From NCBI GenBank assembly GCA_913060555.1, contig CAJXRS010000004.1, positions 1 to 53,979 on the forward strand: a stretch of DNA of 53,979 bases. Reading direction: 5' to 3'. Source of the stretch: an uncultured Gammaproteobacteria bacterium (GTDB lineage: Bacteria > Pseudomonadota > Gammaproteobacteria > Pseudomonadales > Porticoccaceae). Made by a program: the position numbers and the translations under genes. Shown in pieces: positions 7,853-16,407 of this stretch (the first letter of the stretch is position 1; the number at the start of each line of letters is the position of its first letter). Under the pieces are notes generated by a model. That model made no database searches. It worked only from the letters and a program-made list of their open reading frames with translations, and was not told where the DNA came from.

Positions 7853-8605
7853 ATGAGCAAAGGCCATGCATTGATTACCGGCGCCATCGGCGGACTGGGC
7901 ACTGCCATGACCAAGCGTCTGGTCGCCAACGGCATCCCCGTCATCGGCTGCGACCGCAAGACGCCAGCGGAACTCGAAGCCTGGCGCCAAAAAGCGCTGA
8001 CCCCGGAAGAGGCCGCGCAGGTGACGCTGTTTCCGCTCGATGTGACCAAGGACGAACAGGTGGACGATCTCGCGGCGGAGCTCAAGAACCGCAATATGCA
8101 CGTCGCTTACCTGGTCAACAACGCCGGTATCCAGGGTTACGGCAAACCCTGGGAGCTGGACACCAAGACCCACGACCGTGTCATCAAGGTCAATATCAAC
8201 GGCACGTTTTTTTGCAGCCGCGCATTTTCGAAAGCCATGGTGGACGCGGGCTTCGGCCGCATCGTGAACTTAGCTTCATTGGCCGCCTATACGCCGCCGG
8301 CCGGTCAGGCCTGCTATGCAGCCGCCAAGGCCGGCGTGCTGGGCTACACCCATTCCATCGCACTCGATCTCGCGCAGTATGGTGTCACTGCGAACGCCAT
8401 CGCGCCGGGGCTGATCATGCACGAAGGGCTCAAGGGCGTGATGCCCGACCATGTGTATGAAGCCATGCTCAAGCAGGTGCCCATGCGCCGTGCCGGCAAG
8501 CCCCATGAGATCGCCGCCACCGTGGCTTTTCTGCTGTCCGACGACGCGTCCTATATCACCGGGCAGACGTTTCACGTCAATGGTGGGTTGTATATATCCG
8601 GGTGA
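7853..8605 (+). CDS. Short-chain dehydrogenase/reductase (acetoacetyl-CoA reductase-like)
   Basis: A 250-residue SDR with TGAIGGLG (about residues 9-16), NNAG, the catalytic serine in VNLASLAAY, YAAAK, and a C-terminal ITGQTFHVNGGLYISG tail typical of FabG/PhaB-like enzymes. The IGCDRKTPAE segment has Asp followed by Arg-Lys, which could accept NADP(H). The start at 7853 is chosen because GGAG is 6 bp upstream; the in-frame TTG at 7841 lies within that ribosome site. It is downstream of an amidohydrolase and upstream of a luciferase-like monooxygenase. The substrate is unknown. Confidence 0.92.
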   Translation: MSKGHALITGAIGGLGTAMTKRLVANGIPVIGCDRKTPAELEAWRQKALTPEEAAQVTLFPLDVTKDEQVDDLAAELKNRNMHVAYLVNNAGIQGYGKPWELDTKTHDRVIKVNINGTFFCSRAFSKAMVDAGFGRIVNLASLAAYTPPAGQACYAAAKAGVLGYTHSIALDLAQYGVTANAIAPGLIMHEGLKGVMPDHVYEAMLKQVPMRRAGKPHEIAATVAFLLSDDASYITGQTFHVNGGLYISG

Positions 8606-8668
8606 GGGTGTTCCCGGGTAACAGCATTGCCGGCCAAGGATTCCCGCTGACCGTCGCGAGGTAACGTC

Positions 8669-9580
8669 ATGAACAAACTGCAATTCGGTACCGGCCTGCG
8701 CAGCGTCGCCGACACCGCCCAGTTCGCGCGCCGCGCCGAGGCACTCGGTTACGATGTGCTGGGCTGTGGCGAACACGTCATGTTCCACGGCCCCATCGGC
8801 AACACCTTCGTGCAGCTCGCGGTGGCTGCCGGTGCCACCGAGCGCATCCGCCTGATGAGCACCATCGCCCTGCTGCCCCTGTATCCGGCCACCCTGGCCG
8901 CGAAGATGGGCTCGGTACTCGATATCACCTCGGGCGGTCGCTATCTGTGCGGCATCGGCGTCGGCGGCGAGTTTCCCAAGGAGTTCGAAGCCTGCGGCGT
9001 GCCGGTCACCGAGCGCGGCGCGCGCGCCACCGAAGCCATGCAGGTGATGCGCAGGCTCTGGACCGAGCGCGACGTGACCTTCCACGGCCGCTTCAATACG
9101 CTCAACCAGATCACGCTTGATCCGCCGCCGGTGCAACAGCCGCCGCCGATCTGGGTTGCCGGCCGCAAGGACGCCGCCATGCGCCGCGCGGCGCTGTTCG
9201 GCGATGGCTGGATGCCCTATATGTACACCCCCGAACAGCTTGCCGAAAGCATGCGGACGATCGCGCGGTTGCGCGCCGACAATCCGGTGGCGGCGGCGGA
9301 TTTCCAGCACGGCATCTTCATTTTCTCGGCGGTCCACGCCGATGGCGACACCGCGCGCAAGATGGCCGCGGAACGGTTGGGACGGCAATACGCGCAGAAC
9401 TTCGAAAACCTGGTGGGCAAGTACGCGCTGATCGGCACCCCGGCCGAATGCCGCAAGCGACTGCGCGAATATGTCGATACCGGCGCCAGGCTGTTCATGC
9501 TCACCTCCGCCTGCCCGGACGAATATATCGAGGAGAACATTCGCCTGCTCGCCGAGGAAGTGATTCCCGAATTTCGCTGA
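8669..9580 (+). CDS. Luciferase-like (LLM class) flavin/F420-dependent oxidoreductase
   Basis: A 303-residue single-domain bacterial-luciferase-fold protein. Typical features are the early YDVLGCGEH segment, TERIRLMSTIALLPLYPA, SGGRYLCGIGVGGEFPKEFEACG, and PPPIWVAGRKDAAMRRAALFGDGWMP. The Mycobacterium-type F420 group has this layout, so the cofactor may be F420 or reduced FMN; the sequence does not decide. Likely reactions are alpha-hydroxylation, Baeyer-Villiger-like oxidation or dehydrogenation of a hydrophobic compound. The ribosome site is CGAGGTAAC. It stands between two SDRs. Confidence 0.88.
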   Translation: MNKLQFGTGLRSVADTAQFARRAEALGYDVLGCGEHVMFHGPIGNTFVQLAVAAGATERIRLMSTIALLPLYPATLAAKMGSVLDITSGGRYLCGIGVGGEFPKEFEACGVPVTERGARATEAMQVMRRLWTERDVTFHGRFNTLNQITLDPPPVQQPPPIWVAGRKDAAMRRAALFGDGWMPYMYTPEQLAESMRTIARLRADNPVAAADFQHGIFIFSAVHADGDTARKMAAERLGRQYAQNFENLVGKYALIGTPAECRKRLREYVDTGARLFMLTSACPDEYIEENIRLLAEEVIPEFR

Positions 9581-9621
9581 ATTTGTAGGGTTGTTTTCGT
9601 CACAGCTGAAAGGAGAAAAAC

Positions 9622-10371
9622 ATGGGTAATCGACTGCAAGGCAAGGTCGCCATCATCACCGGCGGCGCGCGCGGTATCGGTGAGGCGCATGTGCGGCTGT
9701 TCGCCGCCGAGGGTGCCAAGGTGGTGGTCACCGACATCCTCGACAAGGAAGGTGAGGCGACCGTGGCCGATGTCAAGGCCGCCGGCGGTGATGCCGTGTT
9801 CATGCATCACGATGTCACCAAAGAGGCAGACTGGGCGCGGGTGGCCGCTGATACCGTCAAGCAATACGGTGGATTGACCACCGTGGTCAACAATGCCGGC
9901 TTTGCCAACCTCAAGGGCGTCGAGGAAGAAACCCTGGAGGGCTTCAACGCCATCGTCGCCGTCTGTCAGACCGGAGTCTGGCTGGGCATGAAAGCCGCGA
10001 TGCCGGCGCTGAAAAAATCCGGTAATGGCGCCATCGTCAACATCTCGTCGCTGTACGGCATCATCGGCACGCCCAGCATGATCTCCTACCATGGTGCCAA
10101 GGGTGCGGTGCGGCTGATGACCAAGTCCGCGGCGCTGGAATACGCGCGTCAGGGCGTGCGGGTGAATTCTGTGCATCCTGGCATCATCGAGACGCCGCTG
10201 GCCAAGACCCTGCCCGCCGAATATCTCGAAACCATTTCGGAGACCACACCCATGGGGCGTATGGGCAAGCCCATCGACATCGCCACCATGTCGCTGTTTC
10301 TGTGTTCCGACGAGGCCGGTTTCATCACCGGTTCGGAATTCGTCGTCGACGGCGGCTGGGGCGCCCAGTAA
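9622..10371 (+). CDS. Short-chain dehydrogenase/reductase
   Basis: A 249-residue SDR with TGGARGIG (about residues 14-21), the NAD-type VVTDILDKEGE segment, NNAG, the catalytic serine in NISSLYG, YHGAK and the end TGSEFVVDGGWGAQ. It belongs to the same hydroxysteroid-dehydrogenase-like branch as the SDR at 271. The ribosome site AAAGGAGAA lies about 7 bp in front of the ATG. A strong terminator follows at 10417, so it ends a transcript. The specific alcohol or ketone is unknown. Confidence 0.93.
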   Translation: MGNRLQGKVAIITGGARGIGEAHVRLFAAEGAKVVVTDILDKEGEATVADVKAAGGDAVFMHHDVTKEADWARVAADTVKQYGGLTTVVNNAGFANLKGVEEETLEGFNAIVAVCQTGVWLGMKAAMPALKKSGNGAIVNISSLYGIIGTPSMISYHGAKGAVRLMTKSAALEYARQGVRVNSVHPGIIETPLAKTLPAEYLETISETTPMGRMGKPIDIATMSLFLCSDEAGFITGSEFVVDGGWGAQ

Positions 10372-10416
10372 GCTCGCCGGTGCAGGTTTGCCGGCCCGCA
10401 GGCCGGGTCTGAGATA

Positions 10417-10448
10417 CCGCGCCGGTGGTTCAGCCGGCGCGGCCTTTT
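10417..10448 (+). terminator. Rho-independent terminator after the SDR at 9622
   Basis: A perfect 9-bp GC stem, CCGCGCCGG with CCGGCGCGG, closes an 8-base loop and is followed by CCTTTTCC. It lies about 45 bp past the SDR stop and just before the MFS gene, so the MFS gene probably has its own promoter or depends on read-through. Confidence 0.75.
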
Positions 10449-10468
10449 CCGTGGCTTGACGGGAGTCC

Positions 10469-11710
10469 GTGTTGGGAGAGTCCGCACCATTTCGATCCGG
10501 GGCGATCGTGGTCGCCGTCCTGTTCTGTTGCCTGGGGCTGCTGTACGGAATCTGGTATTCCTATTCGGTGTTTCTGGTCGCGCTGGTCGAGCATTTCGGT
10601 TGGTCGCGATCGGTCACGGCCGGTGCCATGTCGGTCTTCATTCTGGTGCACGGCAGCTTCGGTCCCCTTGCGGGGCGGCTGGTGGAACGCTTCGGCCCAC
10701 GGCGGCTGATGCTCGGCGGCAGCCTGGTCATGGCCTCCGGGCTTGCGCTGACCGCGCAGATCAGTCAGTGGTGGCAGCTTTATCTCAGCTTTGGCGTGGT
10801 CACCGCCGCCGGGCTCGGCGCCTGTGGCTGGGTGCCCTCGGTCATCCTGGCGGAAAAATGGTTTCCCACCCGGGTGGGCACCGCGCTGGGGATCGTCACC
10901 GCGGGCATTGGCGTGGGCATCTTCGGGGTGATTCCGCTCACCAACTGGTTGATCGAGCAGTTCGATTGGCGTCTGGCCTATCAGATCCTGGCCATCCTGG
11001 TGGTCGTCGCCGTGGCGCCCGCGGCGCTGTGGATTTTGCGCGAGCCCCGGGTCGTGCCGCAGCCGACGGGCGCGGACGGCAGCCCCCTGCAGCCGCCGGC
11101 ACACCACTGGACGGTGCGCAGCGCCCTGCGCTCGCGGGCGTTTCGCTTCGCCGTGCTGGCGTTCTTCACCGGCGGCAGTCTGTCGCAGATGCTGCTCATG
11201 CACCAGTTCGCTTTCCTGGTCGACCACGGCGTCGCCAAGACGGCGGGTTCGCTGATCGCGGGCGTGATCGGGATCACCAGCATCCCGGGCAAGATTCTCT
11301 GGGGCACGCTGTCCGACCGCATCGGCCGAGAGCTGACCTACAGCCTGGGCCTGGGCTGCATCCTGCTCGGGGTGGGCTGTCTGGCGGCCGTGGGCCGCGC
11401 CCCCGGCCTGGCCCTGCCGCTGGCCTTTGCGGTGCTGCTCGGCGTGGGCTATGCGGCCAACGCACCCATCATCCCGGCCGCCGCACGCGATCTGTTCGCC
11501 GGGCCGAAATTCCCGAGCATCTTCGGCACCCTGTCGATGTTTGCCGCCCTCGGCGGGGCGACCGGTTCCTGGCTGGGTGGCGCCCTCTATGACCTGGCCG
11601 GGAATCACCGGCCCATGCTCGCCGTTGCCGCCACCCTGGCGATCTGTGCGCCCGTGTTCCTGTGGATCGCGGCGCCGCGCCGGCCGCAGCCACCGCCGGC
11701 TGCAGCTTGA
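10469..11710 (+). CDS. MFS transporter (oxalate/formate antiporter or monocarboxylate-type)
   Basis: A 413-residue inner-membrane carrier with twelve predicted helices in two halves and a soluble central loop (about residues 190-215). Family features are GIWYSYSVFLVALVEHFGWSRS in the first helix-loop, GPLAGRLVERFGPRRLM and SDRIGRELTYSLGL (the RxGRR-like loops between helices 2-3 and 8-9). It resembles OFA/MCT-like carriers of organic acids. The start is GTG at 10469 or TTG at 10472; GGGAG precedes both. A clear paralogue lies at 32016. It probably imports or exports a carboxylated substrate of the neighbouring catabolic genes. Confidence 0.85.
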   Translation: MLGESAPFRSGAIVVAVLFCCLGLLYGIWYSYSVFLVALVEHFGWSRSVTAGAMSVFILVHGSFGPLAGRLVERFGPRRLMLGGSLVMASGLALTAQISQWWQLYLSFGVVTAAGLGACGWVPSVILAEKWFPTRVGTALGIVTAGIGVGIFGVIPLTNWLIEQFDWRLAYQILAILVVVAVAPAALWILREPRVVPQPTGADGSPLQPPAHHWTVRSALRSRAFRFAVLAFFTGGSLSQMLLMHQFAFLVDHGVAKTAGSLIAGVIGITSIPGKILWGTLSDRIGRELTYSLGLGCILLGVGCLAAVGRAPGLALPLAFAVLLGVGYAANAPIIPAAARDLFAGPKFPSIFGTLSMFAALGGATGSWLGGALYDLAGNHRPMLAVAATLAICAPVFLWIAAPRRPQPPPAAA

Positions 11711-11857
11711 ATCCAGCGCCAATGGCGCGATCGTTGACTCCCCGGTCGCAGTTCGGTAGCTTTCGTTAAGGACTGCCTGATCGGGAAAGCGCCTTTGGCA
11801 GCCGAGGCCGACACCAAGCAGCGCATAACATCATAAAAAATGCACAAGGAGGCCCAC

Positions 11858-13261
11858 ATGTCCGCCGATACAGCAACTGCCGGTGATGGCGCCCGGCTCG
11901 GGCGACATGCCGTGGTCATCGGCGCCAGCATGGCCGGGCTGCTCGCCGCCCGCGTGCTGGCCGATCACTTTGCCCACGTGACCATTTTCGAGGCCGACAC
12001 CCCGCCGGAGCAGGCCGTACCTCGCGCCGGCGTGCCCCAGGGCAACCACGTCCACGCTCTGCTGGCCGGTGGCGCCAAGGTGCTCAACCGCTATTTCCCG
12101 GCGCTGCACGAGGACCTGGTCGCCGCCGGAGCGGAATACGGCGACTCGATGATCTTTCCCCGGATGTATATCGGCGGCCGCTGGAATCTGCCCCTCGAGA
12201 GCGGCGACTTCGGCTACGTGATGTCGCGCCCGCTATTGGAAGCACTGGTGCGCAAGCACACCCTGGCGCTGGCCAATGTGGCACTGCGTACCGCGACGTC
12301 GGTGAGTGGCTATTTGACCACTGACGATAGGAGCGCGGTCACCGGGGTGACGCTCGCCGATGGCGAAGCGGTGAATGCCGATTTCGTCACCGACGTGCGC
12401 GGCCGCGCCTCGACCGCAGCGGAGTGGCTCAAGAATCTCGGTTACGAAGCGCCGGAGCGCACCCTGGTCGGAGTAGACGTGGGCTATGTGAGTTTCCAGG
12501 TGCCGGCGCGGCCCAAAGCGGAGCGCGACTGGGGCCTGATTTTTGTCACCCAGCAACAGATTCCGCGGGATACCCGCGCCGGTGGCCTGTTCTGCATCGA
12601 AGGCGGCCGCTATCTGGTGACCGCGGGTGGCTTTCACCAGGACTATCCGCCGACCGACTGGCCGGGATTTCTGGCGTTTTTCAAAAGCCTCCCGCAACCG
12701 GACATCTATGAGGAGATCAAGGGGCTGGAGCCGCTCGGGCCCGCGACCCAATACCGCTACGCTCACTACCTGCGCCGCCATTACGAGCGCTTGCAACGGT
12801 TTCCGACCGGCCTGGTGCTGCTCGGCGATGCCCTGTGCAGCTTCAATCCGGTCTACGGCCAGGGCATGACGGTGGCAGCTCGCGAAGCCGAGTTGCTCGA
12901 CCGCTGTCTGCAGCGCTGCGCCAGCGGTGCCGAACGGCTCGAAAATGTGGCACCCGGCTTTTTTCGCGGCGCCGCGCGCATCATCGATACCGCCTGGAAC
13001 GGTGTCACCGTCGAGGATTTCAAGTATCCGCAGACGCGCGGTCAGCGCCCCCGGGGCTATGCGCTGGCGCGCTGGATGAACGACAGGTTCTTCGCGCTGT
13101 CCGGGATCGACCCGGAATTTGCCATGGCCTTCAACCGGGTGCTGCACCTGGCGGCCGAGCCGGAATCGCTGTTGAAACCCAAGTGGCTGCTGAGGGCGGC
13201 GCTGAACAGCAAGCGACAGGCCGCGGACTTCAACCCGCGGCCGCTGCCCGCAAGCTCCTGA
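11858..13261 (+). CDS. FAD-dependent oxidoreductase/hydroxylase (PHBH-type fold)
   Basis: A 467-residue FAD protein. The dinucleotide-binding motif VIGASMAGLLAARVL (about residues 21-35) and the late GD motif LLGDALCSFNPVYGQGMTVAAREA are those of para-hydroxybenzoate-hydroxylase-fold monooxygenases and geranylgeranyl-reductase-like enzymes. The middle DG-type motif is unusual (VTDVRGRAS, where DATGR is common). The start at 11858 is set by AAGGAGG about 6 bp upstream; an in-frame extension from 11840 has no ribosome site. It is convergent with the epoxide hydrolase. It likely hydroxylates or reduces a hydrophobic substrate with NAD(P)H and oxygen; this is inferred from fold only. Confidence 0.85.
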   Translation: MSADTATAGDGARLGRHAVVIGASMAGLLAARVLADHFAHVTIFEADTPPEQAVPRAGVPQGNHVHALLAGGAKVLNRYFPALHEDLVAAGAEYGDSMIFPRMYIGGRWNLPLESGDFGYVMSRPLLEALVRKHTLALANVALRTATSVSGYLTTDDRSAVTGVTLADGEAVNADFVTDVRGRASTAAEWLKNLGYEAPERTLVGVDVGYVSFQVPARPKAERDWGLIFVTQQQIPRDTRAGGLFCIEGGRYLVTAGGFHQDYPPTDWPGFLAFFKSLPQPDIYEEIKGLEPLGPATQYRYAHYLRRHYERLQRFPTGLVLLGDALCSFNPVYGQGMTVAAREAELLDRCLQRCASGAERLENVAPGFFRGAARIIDTAWNGVTVEDFKYPQTRGQRPRGYALARWMNDRFFALSGIDPEFAMAFNRVLHLAAEPESLLKPKWLLRAALNSKRQAADFNPRPLPASS

Positions 13262-13281
13262 GCATCAGCGCTGCCACCGGC

Positions 13282-14253
13282 TCAGGCGCCGGTGTCGCCG
13301 AGAAAGCGCAGGATGGCGGCGGTCGTCTCTGCGGGTTTTTCCAGCATCAGCCAGTGGCCGGCGCCCGGGATCAAATGGATGCGCCGCAGGTCTTCGAAAT
13401 TGCCTGGCATGATTTCGCGCCAGTTGGGCACATAACCGAGCACATCATCCTCCGCGCCGGCGATGAAATGCGCCGGCTGCCGGATCCGGGCACCGGCGAG
13501 CTGCGGGGTGAGATGCCAGTTGCGCGCGATGTTGCGATACCAGTTAAGACCGCCGCGCAAGCCGTTGTTCCGGAATTGGGCGACGTGGTAGTCGAGATCG
13601 TCGCGGTTCAGCCAGCTCGGCAGCTCCGCAGGGACCTGAAATATCCGATTCATCGGTGTGGCGCTCGGAAACTCGGTCTGCGACAGCCAGGTGCCCGGTG
13701 GGCTGTCGGCCGAGAGGGTGTAGTACGCCATCCGCAGCGTCGCCTCGATATCCGCTTCCAGCGCCGCTTCGGGGACGCCCGGTGGCTGAAAATAGCGGAT
13801 GTACCAGAATTTTCCGTCCAGACCGGGCGGGTCGACCAGGGTGTCGGGGCACTCGGCCCGTCCCCAGTAGGGCACCGACAGACCCATCACCGCGCGCACC
13901 CGATCGGGATACAGCAGCGCGGTGTGCCAGGCGATGATGCAGCCCCAGTCCTGACCGATGACGGTGAAATCGTCCTCGCCCAGCGCATCGGCGATGCCCG
14001 CGACATCGGCGGCGAGATGGAGGATGTCGTAGGCCTCGACCGCGGCCGGCGCCTCGCTGCCGGCATAGCCGCGCTGATCCGGCACGGCAACCCGGTAACC
14101 GGCGGCGACGATGGGGTCGATCTGGTGGCGCCACAGGTGCCAGAACTCCGGAAAGCCATGCAGCAGAATCACCAGCGGTCCTTCACCCTTCACCAGGGTG
14201 CGCAGGGTGACGCCGTTGGTTTGCAGATACCGGAAAGCGGGTTCGGCGATCAT
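13282..14253 (-). CDS. Alpha/beta-fold epoxide hydrolase
   Basis: A 323-residue alpha/beta hydrolase with soluble epoxide-hydrolase hallmarks: oxyanion motif HGFPE (His32-Glu36), nucleophile Asp102 in GQDWG, PDQRGYAGS, an acidic residue in AGAEDDVLG and the catalytic His in GAGHWL. Asp rather than Ser as nucleophile supports epoxide hydrolase over esterase; haloalkane dehalogenase is less likely given the HGFPEFWHLWR pattern. It would convert an epoxide to a diol in the cytosol. Its stop is 20 bp from the convergent FAD hydroxylase. It is divergent from the SDR at 14414. Confidence 0.9.
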   Translation of the reverse strand: MIAEPAFRYLQTNGVTLRTLVKGEGPLVILLHGFPEFWHLWRHQIDPIVAAGYRVAVPDQRGYAGSEAPAAVEAYDILHLAADVAGIADALGEDDFTVIGQDWGCIIAWHTALLYPDRVRAVMGLSVPYWGRAECPDTLVDPPGLDGKFWYIRYFQPPGVPEAALEADIEATLRMAYYTLSADSPPGTWLSQTEFPSATPMNRIFQVPAELPSWLNRDDLDYHVAQFRNNGLRGGLNWYRNIARNWHLTPQLAGARIRQPAHFIAGAEDDVLGYVPNWREIMPGNFEDLRRIHLIPGAGHWLMLEKPAETTAAILRFLGDTGA

Positions 14254-14413
14254 TGGCGTTTTCCCTTTGGTGATCCGGCGCTGGTCCGATGCGGGGGTTG
14301 GTGGCTCGCATGGCTGGGTTGTCGCCCCGCAGTATTGACCATATGGGGCGCCGCCGCGCGGGCGCGATGAATTTCAGGCTATATCAGTAATCGACATAAT
14401 CACAGGGGATCTC

Positions 14414-15271
14414 ATGAGGAAAGACATAGCAGGCAAAGTCGCCTTTATCACCGGTGCCGCGAGCGGCATGGGTCTGGGTATGGCCAGGGCGTTTTCCGCC
14501 GCCGGCATGAAGGTGATGCTAGCGGATATCGAGAAGACCGCGCTCGATCAGGCGGTGGCCGAACTCAGGGCCCAGGGCTGCGAGGTGGCCGGCGTGGTCA
14601 CCGATGTCACCAGGCGCGATTCGGTGTTTGCCGCCGCGCAGCAGACCATCGACACCTTCGGCAAGGTGCATGTGCTGGTCAACAATGCCGGTGTCGGCGC
14701 CAGTGGCCGCGCCGAGACCACCAGCGAGAAGAACTGGCGCTGGACTATCGACGTCAACCTGTGGGGCGTGGTCTGGGGTCTGCAGGCGTTCCTGCCGCTG
14801 ATCGAGTCCCACGGCGAGGGCGGCCACGTGGTCAACACCGCATCCATGGCCGGCATGTATGCCTGGGGCGAGCTGTCCGCTTATAACGCGTCTAAATACG
14901 CGGTGGTGGCGATGTCGGAGACCGCCATGGCCGAGCATCTCGACGACAACATCGGCGTCTCGGTGCTGTGTCCCGGCGTGGTCAACACCAATCTCGGCAC
15001 CTCGGCGCGCAACCGCCCGGCGCAATACGGCGGCGCCACGGATTCGCGCTCCGAACAGATGGTGGAGATGCTCAAGAAGGGCCTGAGCCCCGATGTGGTC
15101 GGCGAGCAGGTGCTGGAGGCGATCCGTGAAGACCAGCCCTACATCTTCACCGACCCCGGGCTGCGCAAATACGTCCAGGCCCGTTTCGACCGCATCATGC
15201 GGGGCTACGACTGGGCGGATCGGTGTCAGGCGCTGAAAAAGGCCGATCAGCAAACCGACATCGATCTCTAG
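14414..15271 (+). CDS. Short-chain dehydrogenase/reductase, extended C-terminus
   Basis: A 285-residue SDR with TGAASGMG (about residues 14-21), LADIEKTAL (NAD-type Asp), NNAG, NTASMAG and YNASK. It has a C-terminal region about 30 residues longer than the FabG-like SDRs nearby, ending in a charged tail (KKADQQTDIDL). That layout is common among carveol/retinol-type SDRs. It is read from a divergent 160-bp region shared with the epoxide hydrolase, with an AGGGGA ribosome site. It could act on alcohols derived from terpenoid or alicyclic compounds, but this is only inferred from the context. Confidence 0.9.
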   Translation: MRKDIAGKVAFITGAASGMGLGMARAFSAAGMKVMLADIEKTALDQAVAELRAQGCEVAGVVTDVTRRDSVFAAAQQTIDTFGKVHVLVNNAGVGASGRAETTSEKNWRWTIDVNLWGVVWGLQAFLPLIESHGEGGHVVNTASMAGMYAWGELSAYNASKYAVVAMSETAMAEHLDDNIGVSVLCPGVVNTNLGTSARNRPAQYGGATDSRSEQMVEMLKKGLSPDVVGEQVLEAIREDQPYIFTDPGLRKYVQARFDRIMRGYDWADRCQALKKADQQTDIDL

Positions 15272-15408
15272 CTCCACCCGAACCAGGCTGTGCCGGGGCC
15301 GCGTTGACCGCAGGTGCAGCCCCGTTCGCGTTTGGCGGCCGCCGGGAGCCTGTGCTGCCGGCTTCAGGCCGTAGAATCGGAACAACCTGAAGCTTGGGGA
15401 GTACCATC

Positions 15409-16386
15409 ATGGAATACCGGATTCTGGGCAACAGCGGCTGCGAGGTATCGTCGATCGGGCTCGGCTGCATGGGCATGTCGGACTTCTACGGGCCGGCGGA
15501 CGAGGACGAATCCATCGCCACCCTGCACCATGCGCTCGATATCGGCCTGAATTTTCTCGACACCGCAGACGTCTACGGCAGTGGCCATAACGAAACCCTG
15601 ATCGGCAGGGCGCTCGCGGGGCGGCGAGACCGGGCGTTCATCGCCACCAAATTCGGGATTGCCGGCGCCAAGCGCCGCCCGGAAGGCGGCCTGGAGCTGC
15701 AGGTCAACGGCCGGCCGGAGTACGTGAAAAGCGCCTGCGAGGCCAGCCTGCAGCGGCTCGGCGTCGACTGCATCGACCTCTATTACCAGCATCGGGTCGA
15801 TTCGCAGGTGCCGATCGAGGACACCGTGGGCGCCATGGCGGAGTTGGTGCGTGCCGGCAAGGTACGTTTTCTCGGTTTGTCCGAGGCCTCCGCCGATCCG
15901 GCGCTGATCCGCCGCGCCCATGCCGTGCACCCGATTGCGGCGCTGCAGACCGAATACTCGCTGTGGACCCGCGATCCGGAGTCCGAAGTGTTGCCCCTGT
16001 GCCGCGAGTTGAACATCGCCCTGGTGCCTTACAGCCCCCTCGGTCGCGGCTTTCTCACCGGCACCATCACCAGCACCGCGGAGATGGGTGACAAGGATTT
16101 CCGCAAGAGCAACCCGCGCTTCCAGCCGGGCAATCTGGAGCGCAACCTGGAGCTTACCGAGAAGGTGCGACAGCTCGCCGCCGCCCGTGGCTGCACCGCT
16201 GCCCAGTTCGCCCTCGCCTGGCTGCTGGCACAGTGGGAGGGCATCGTGCCGATTCCCGGCACCCGCAGGATCGCCAATCTCGACAGCAATGCCGCGGCCG
16301 CCGGGTTGGCCCTCACCGAGGAAGAGTTGCGCGCCATCGAAGCGGTGTTTCCGCCGGGCGCCGCCGCCGGCGCCCGCTACGCCTGA
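15409..16386 (+). CDS. Aldo/keto reductase
   Basis: A 325-residue AKR-fold oxidoreductase (TIM barrel) using NADPH. Visible are [24 protein letters not shown] with the catalytic Asp and Tyr (about residues 52-57), ATKFGI with the catalytic Lys, YYQHRVD with the catalytic His, and the [13 protein letters not shown] cofactor-binding segment. It resembles the AKR13-like group (YajO/IolS-type). The ATG at 15409 has GGGGAG 7 bp upstream; an in-frame start at 15394 overlaps that site. It is followed closely by the DUF7064-like gene. Confidence 0.93.
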   Translation: MEYRILGNSGCEVSSIGLGCMGMSDFYGPADEDESIATLHHALDIGLNFLDTADVYGSGHNETLIGRALAGRRDRAFIATKFGIAGAKRRPEGGLELQVNGRPEYVKSACEASLQRLGVDCIDLYYQHRVDSQVPIEDTVGAMAELVRAGKVRFLGLSEASADPALIRRAHAVHPIAALQTEYSLWTRDPESEVLPLCRELNIALVPYSPLGRGFLTGTITSTAEMGDKDFRKSNPRFQPGNLERNLELTEKVRQLAAARGCTAAQFALAWLLAQWEGIVPIPGTRRIANLDSNAAAAGLALTEEELRAIEAVFPPGAAAGARYA

Positions 16387-16407
16387 AGCCCCGCCCCGGA
16401 GCCCGCC

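Noticed and set aside
11716-11728. Short hairpin GCGCC-AAT-GGCGC after the first MFS gene
   Set aside because: Only a 5-bp stem with no following T run; too weak to call a terminator.
13274-13294. Small hairpin CACCGGC/GCCGGTG between the FAD hydroxylase and epoxide hydrolase
   Set aside because: It overlaps the epoxide hydrolase stop codon, has no T tract and is the kind of short GC palindrome expected by chance here.
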